The notes beneath the pieces are model-generated. The model did not search any database. It saw nothing but the letters and a program-made list of their open reading frames with translations, and was not told the origin of the DNA. Made by a program: the position numbers and the translations under genes. This document shows, one piece after another, positions 17,379 through 17,809 of a DNA stretch of 17,809 bases (its first letter is position 1; the number at the start of each line of letters is the position of its first letter). Source of the DNA: JACQHC01 sp035559715 (GTDB taxonomy: Bacteria > Gemmatimonadota > Gemmatimonadetes > Gemmatimonadales > GWC2-71-9); contig DATMAW010000123.1 of NCBI GenBank assembly GCA_035559715.1, forward strand, positions 1 to 17,809, read 5' to 3'.

Positions 17379-17403
17379 CGCCGAACTCCAAGCCGCCGAA
17401 CTC
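17379..17403. repeat. Pair of perfect 10-base direct repeats in the icd leader
   Basis: CGCCGAACTC occurs at 17379-17388 and again at 17394-17403, starting 15 bases apart. They lie 29-53 bases upstream of the icd start codon. They may be a regulatory site or chance in G+C-rich DNA. Confidence 0.6.
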
Positions 17404-17704
17404 GTGGCACGGCATTGGGTTAGCAGCCGGTACACCGCATCCACGAAGCTTGCCGAAGTGCCGAATCTCTAACCAACCGTCACGTGATCGCGAGGAGGGG
17501 GGTACAAGCCGGGGGCCTCGTGGCGCCGTCGAACGTTAGACACGCACGGGAGTTAGGGCAAGCTGGCACGGCGCTAATGGTGTGTGGCGAGCGCCGCCGC
17601 GAAGCAGCAGTGTCGCACGGCCAACTTGTACCTTGCTCGGGGTGTGAAGTCGCCTTCATGCGCACCGGCACCCGCCGGGCCGGCTTCCTTCGCTCGTCAT
17701 TCCA

Positions 17705-17809
17705 TCAGTGCCACGTGGCGCCCACGGTCACCAGCACGAGGTTGCGCGAGGCTCCGCCGATCCGCTGGACGAGGTAGTCGGCATTGGGCGTGATGTAGAA
17801 GTTGCGACC
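17705..17809 (-). CDS. C-terminal end of an outer-membrane beta-barrel protein (5' part outside the window)
   Basis: The last 34 residues before a TGA read as two amphipathic beta strands: GRNFYITPNADYLVQRI and NLVLVTVGATWH. Alternating hydrophobic residues, the aromatic near-terminal Trp and the terminal His resemble the closing strands of small outer-membrane barrel proteins. The frame is open to the window edge. It is transcribed in the same direction as the icd run but is separated from it by 354 bases, so it is probably a separate unit. The family cannot be named from so short a piece. Confidence 0.6.
   Translation of the reverse strand, partial: GRNFYITPNADYLVQRIGGASRNLVLVTVGATWH

Larger units (their letters stand above)
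17351..17704. promoter_or_regulatory. Non-coding region upstream of icd; presumed promoter and leader of the long gene run
   Basis: These 354 bases separate the end of the outer-membrane gene from icd and are the only long non-coding stretch in the window. The icd promoter should lie here. A weak sigma-70-like candidate on the minus strand is TTGCCC (17556-17561), 17 bases, then TAACGT (17533-17538), but it would leave a leader of about 180 bases and matches poorly. Also present are a perfect palindrome TCACGTGA (17480-17487) and two 10-base direct repeats (17379-17388, 17394-17403). Near the upstream gene are short hairpins (17568-17597; 17645-17658 with a GNRA-like loop) without a T-tract, so no convincing terminator. 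No tRNA, riboswitch or plausible small gene was recognised. Confidence 0.5.

Noticed and set aside
16160..17539. A 459-codon open frame on the plus strand opposite icd, with similar long plus-strand frames opposite pepA, coaBC, radA and gap.
   Set aside because: Codon structure of G+C-rich genes leaves the opposite strand open. The translations are low-complexity and match no family, while the minus-strand genes are unmistakable.
17467..17541. The segment bounded by GTTAGAC/CTCTAAC looked like an integron attC site of suitable length (75 bases).
   Set aside because: One outer box breaks the consensus, the inner arms do not pair at the proper distance from the outer boxes, and there is no integrase or cassette array. 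Kept only as an inverted-repeat observation.
17645..17658. Hairpin TGAAG-GCGA-CTTCA after the outer-membrane gene, considered as its terminator.
   Set aside because: Only five base pairs and no following T-run on the transcribed sense; at best a weak or factor-dependent end.
17480..17671. A 63-codon minus-strand frame in the region before icd, and a 97-codon plus-strand frame at 17484-17777.
   Set aside because: No Shine-Dalgarno, no recognisable domain, biased composition, and the plus-strand frame runs into the outer-membrane gene on the other strand.

Overview
The window is a stretch of chromosome from a high-G+C, Gram-negative bacterium. Outer-membrane-type proteins are present (a TonB-plug protein with a signal peptide and, at the right edge, the C-terminus of a beta-barrel). 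The G+C richness, heavy GTG start use, short omega subunit and mix of neighbours remind me of Gemmatimonadota. That assignment is inference from memory; no rRNA or other decisive marker lies in the window.

Every gene I can support is on the minus strand, so transcription runs from right to left. At the right edge is the last part of an outer-membrane beta-barrel gene (17705-17809). A 354-base non-coding region follows (17351-17704). Then comes an unbroken run of 18 genes in which no gap exceeds 53 bases: icd, pepA, a small TonB-plug outer-membrane protein, yicC, gmk, rpoZ, coaBC, a family 4 uracil-DNA glycosylase, dnaB, radA, ispD, tsaC, a low-molecular-weight phosphatase, aroE, comF, gap, pgk and tpiA. 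The last gene runs off the left edge. Eight of the 17 junctions are 4-base stop/start overlaps (six GTGA, two ATGA), and four more are longer overlaps.

By function the run falls into blocks. They are central carbon metabolism (icd at the head; gap-pgk-tpiA at the tail), protein turnover (pepA), RNA, nucleotide and transcription functions (yicC, gmk, rpoZ), coenzyme A synthesis (coaBC), and replication and repair (UDG, dnaB, radA). Next come isoprenoid precursor synthesis (ispD), tRNA modification (tsaC), a phosphatase, the shikimate pathway (aroE) and a ComF-type DNA-uptake protein. The layout suggests one long, translationally coupled housekeeping transcript, though internal promoters cannot be excluded by eye.

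I found no mobile element, CRISPR array, RNA gene, phage gene, toxin or defence system, and I do not think a new multi-gene system is hidden here. The points most worth checking are the small plug/barrel protein embedded among housekeeping genes, the loss of the usual catalytic cysteine in the CoaC half of CoaBC, and the repeat-rich leader upstream of icd.
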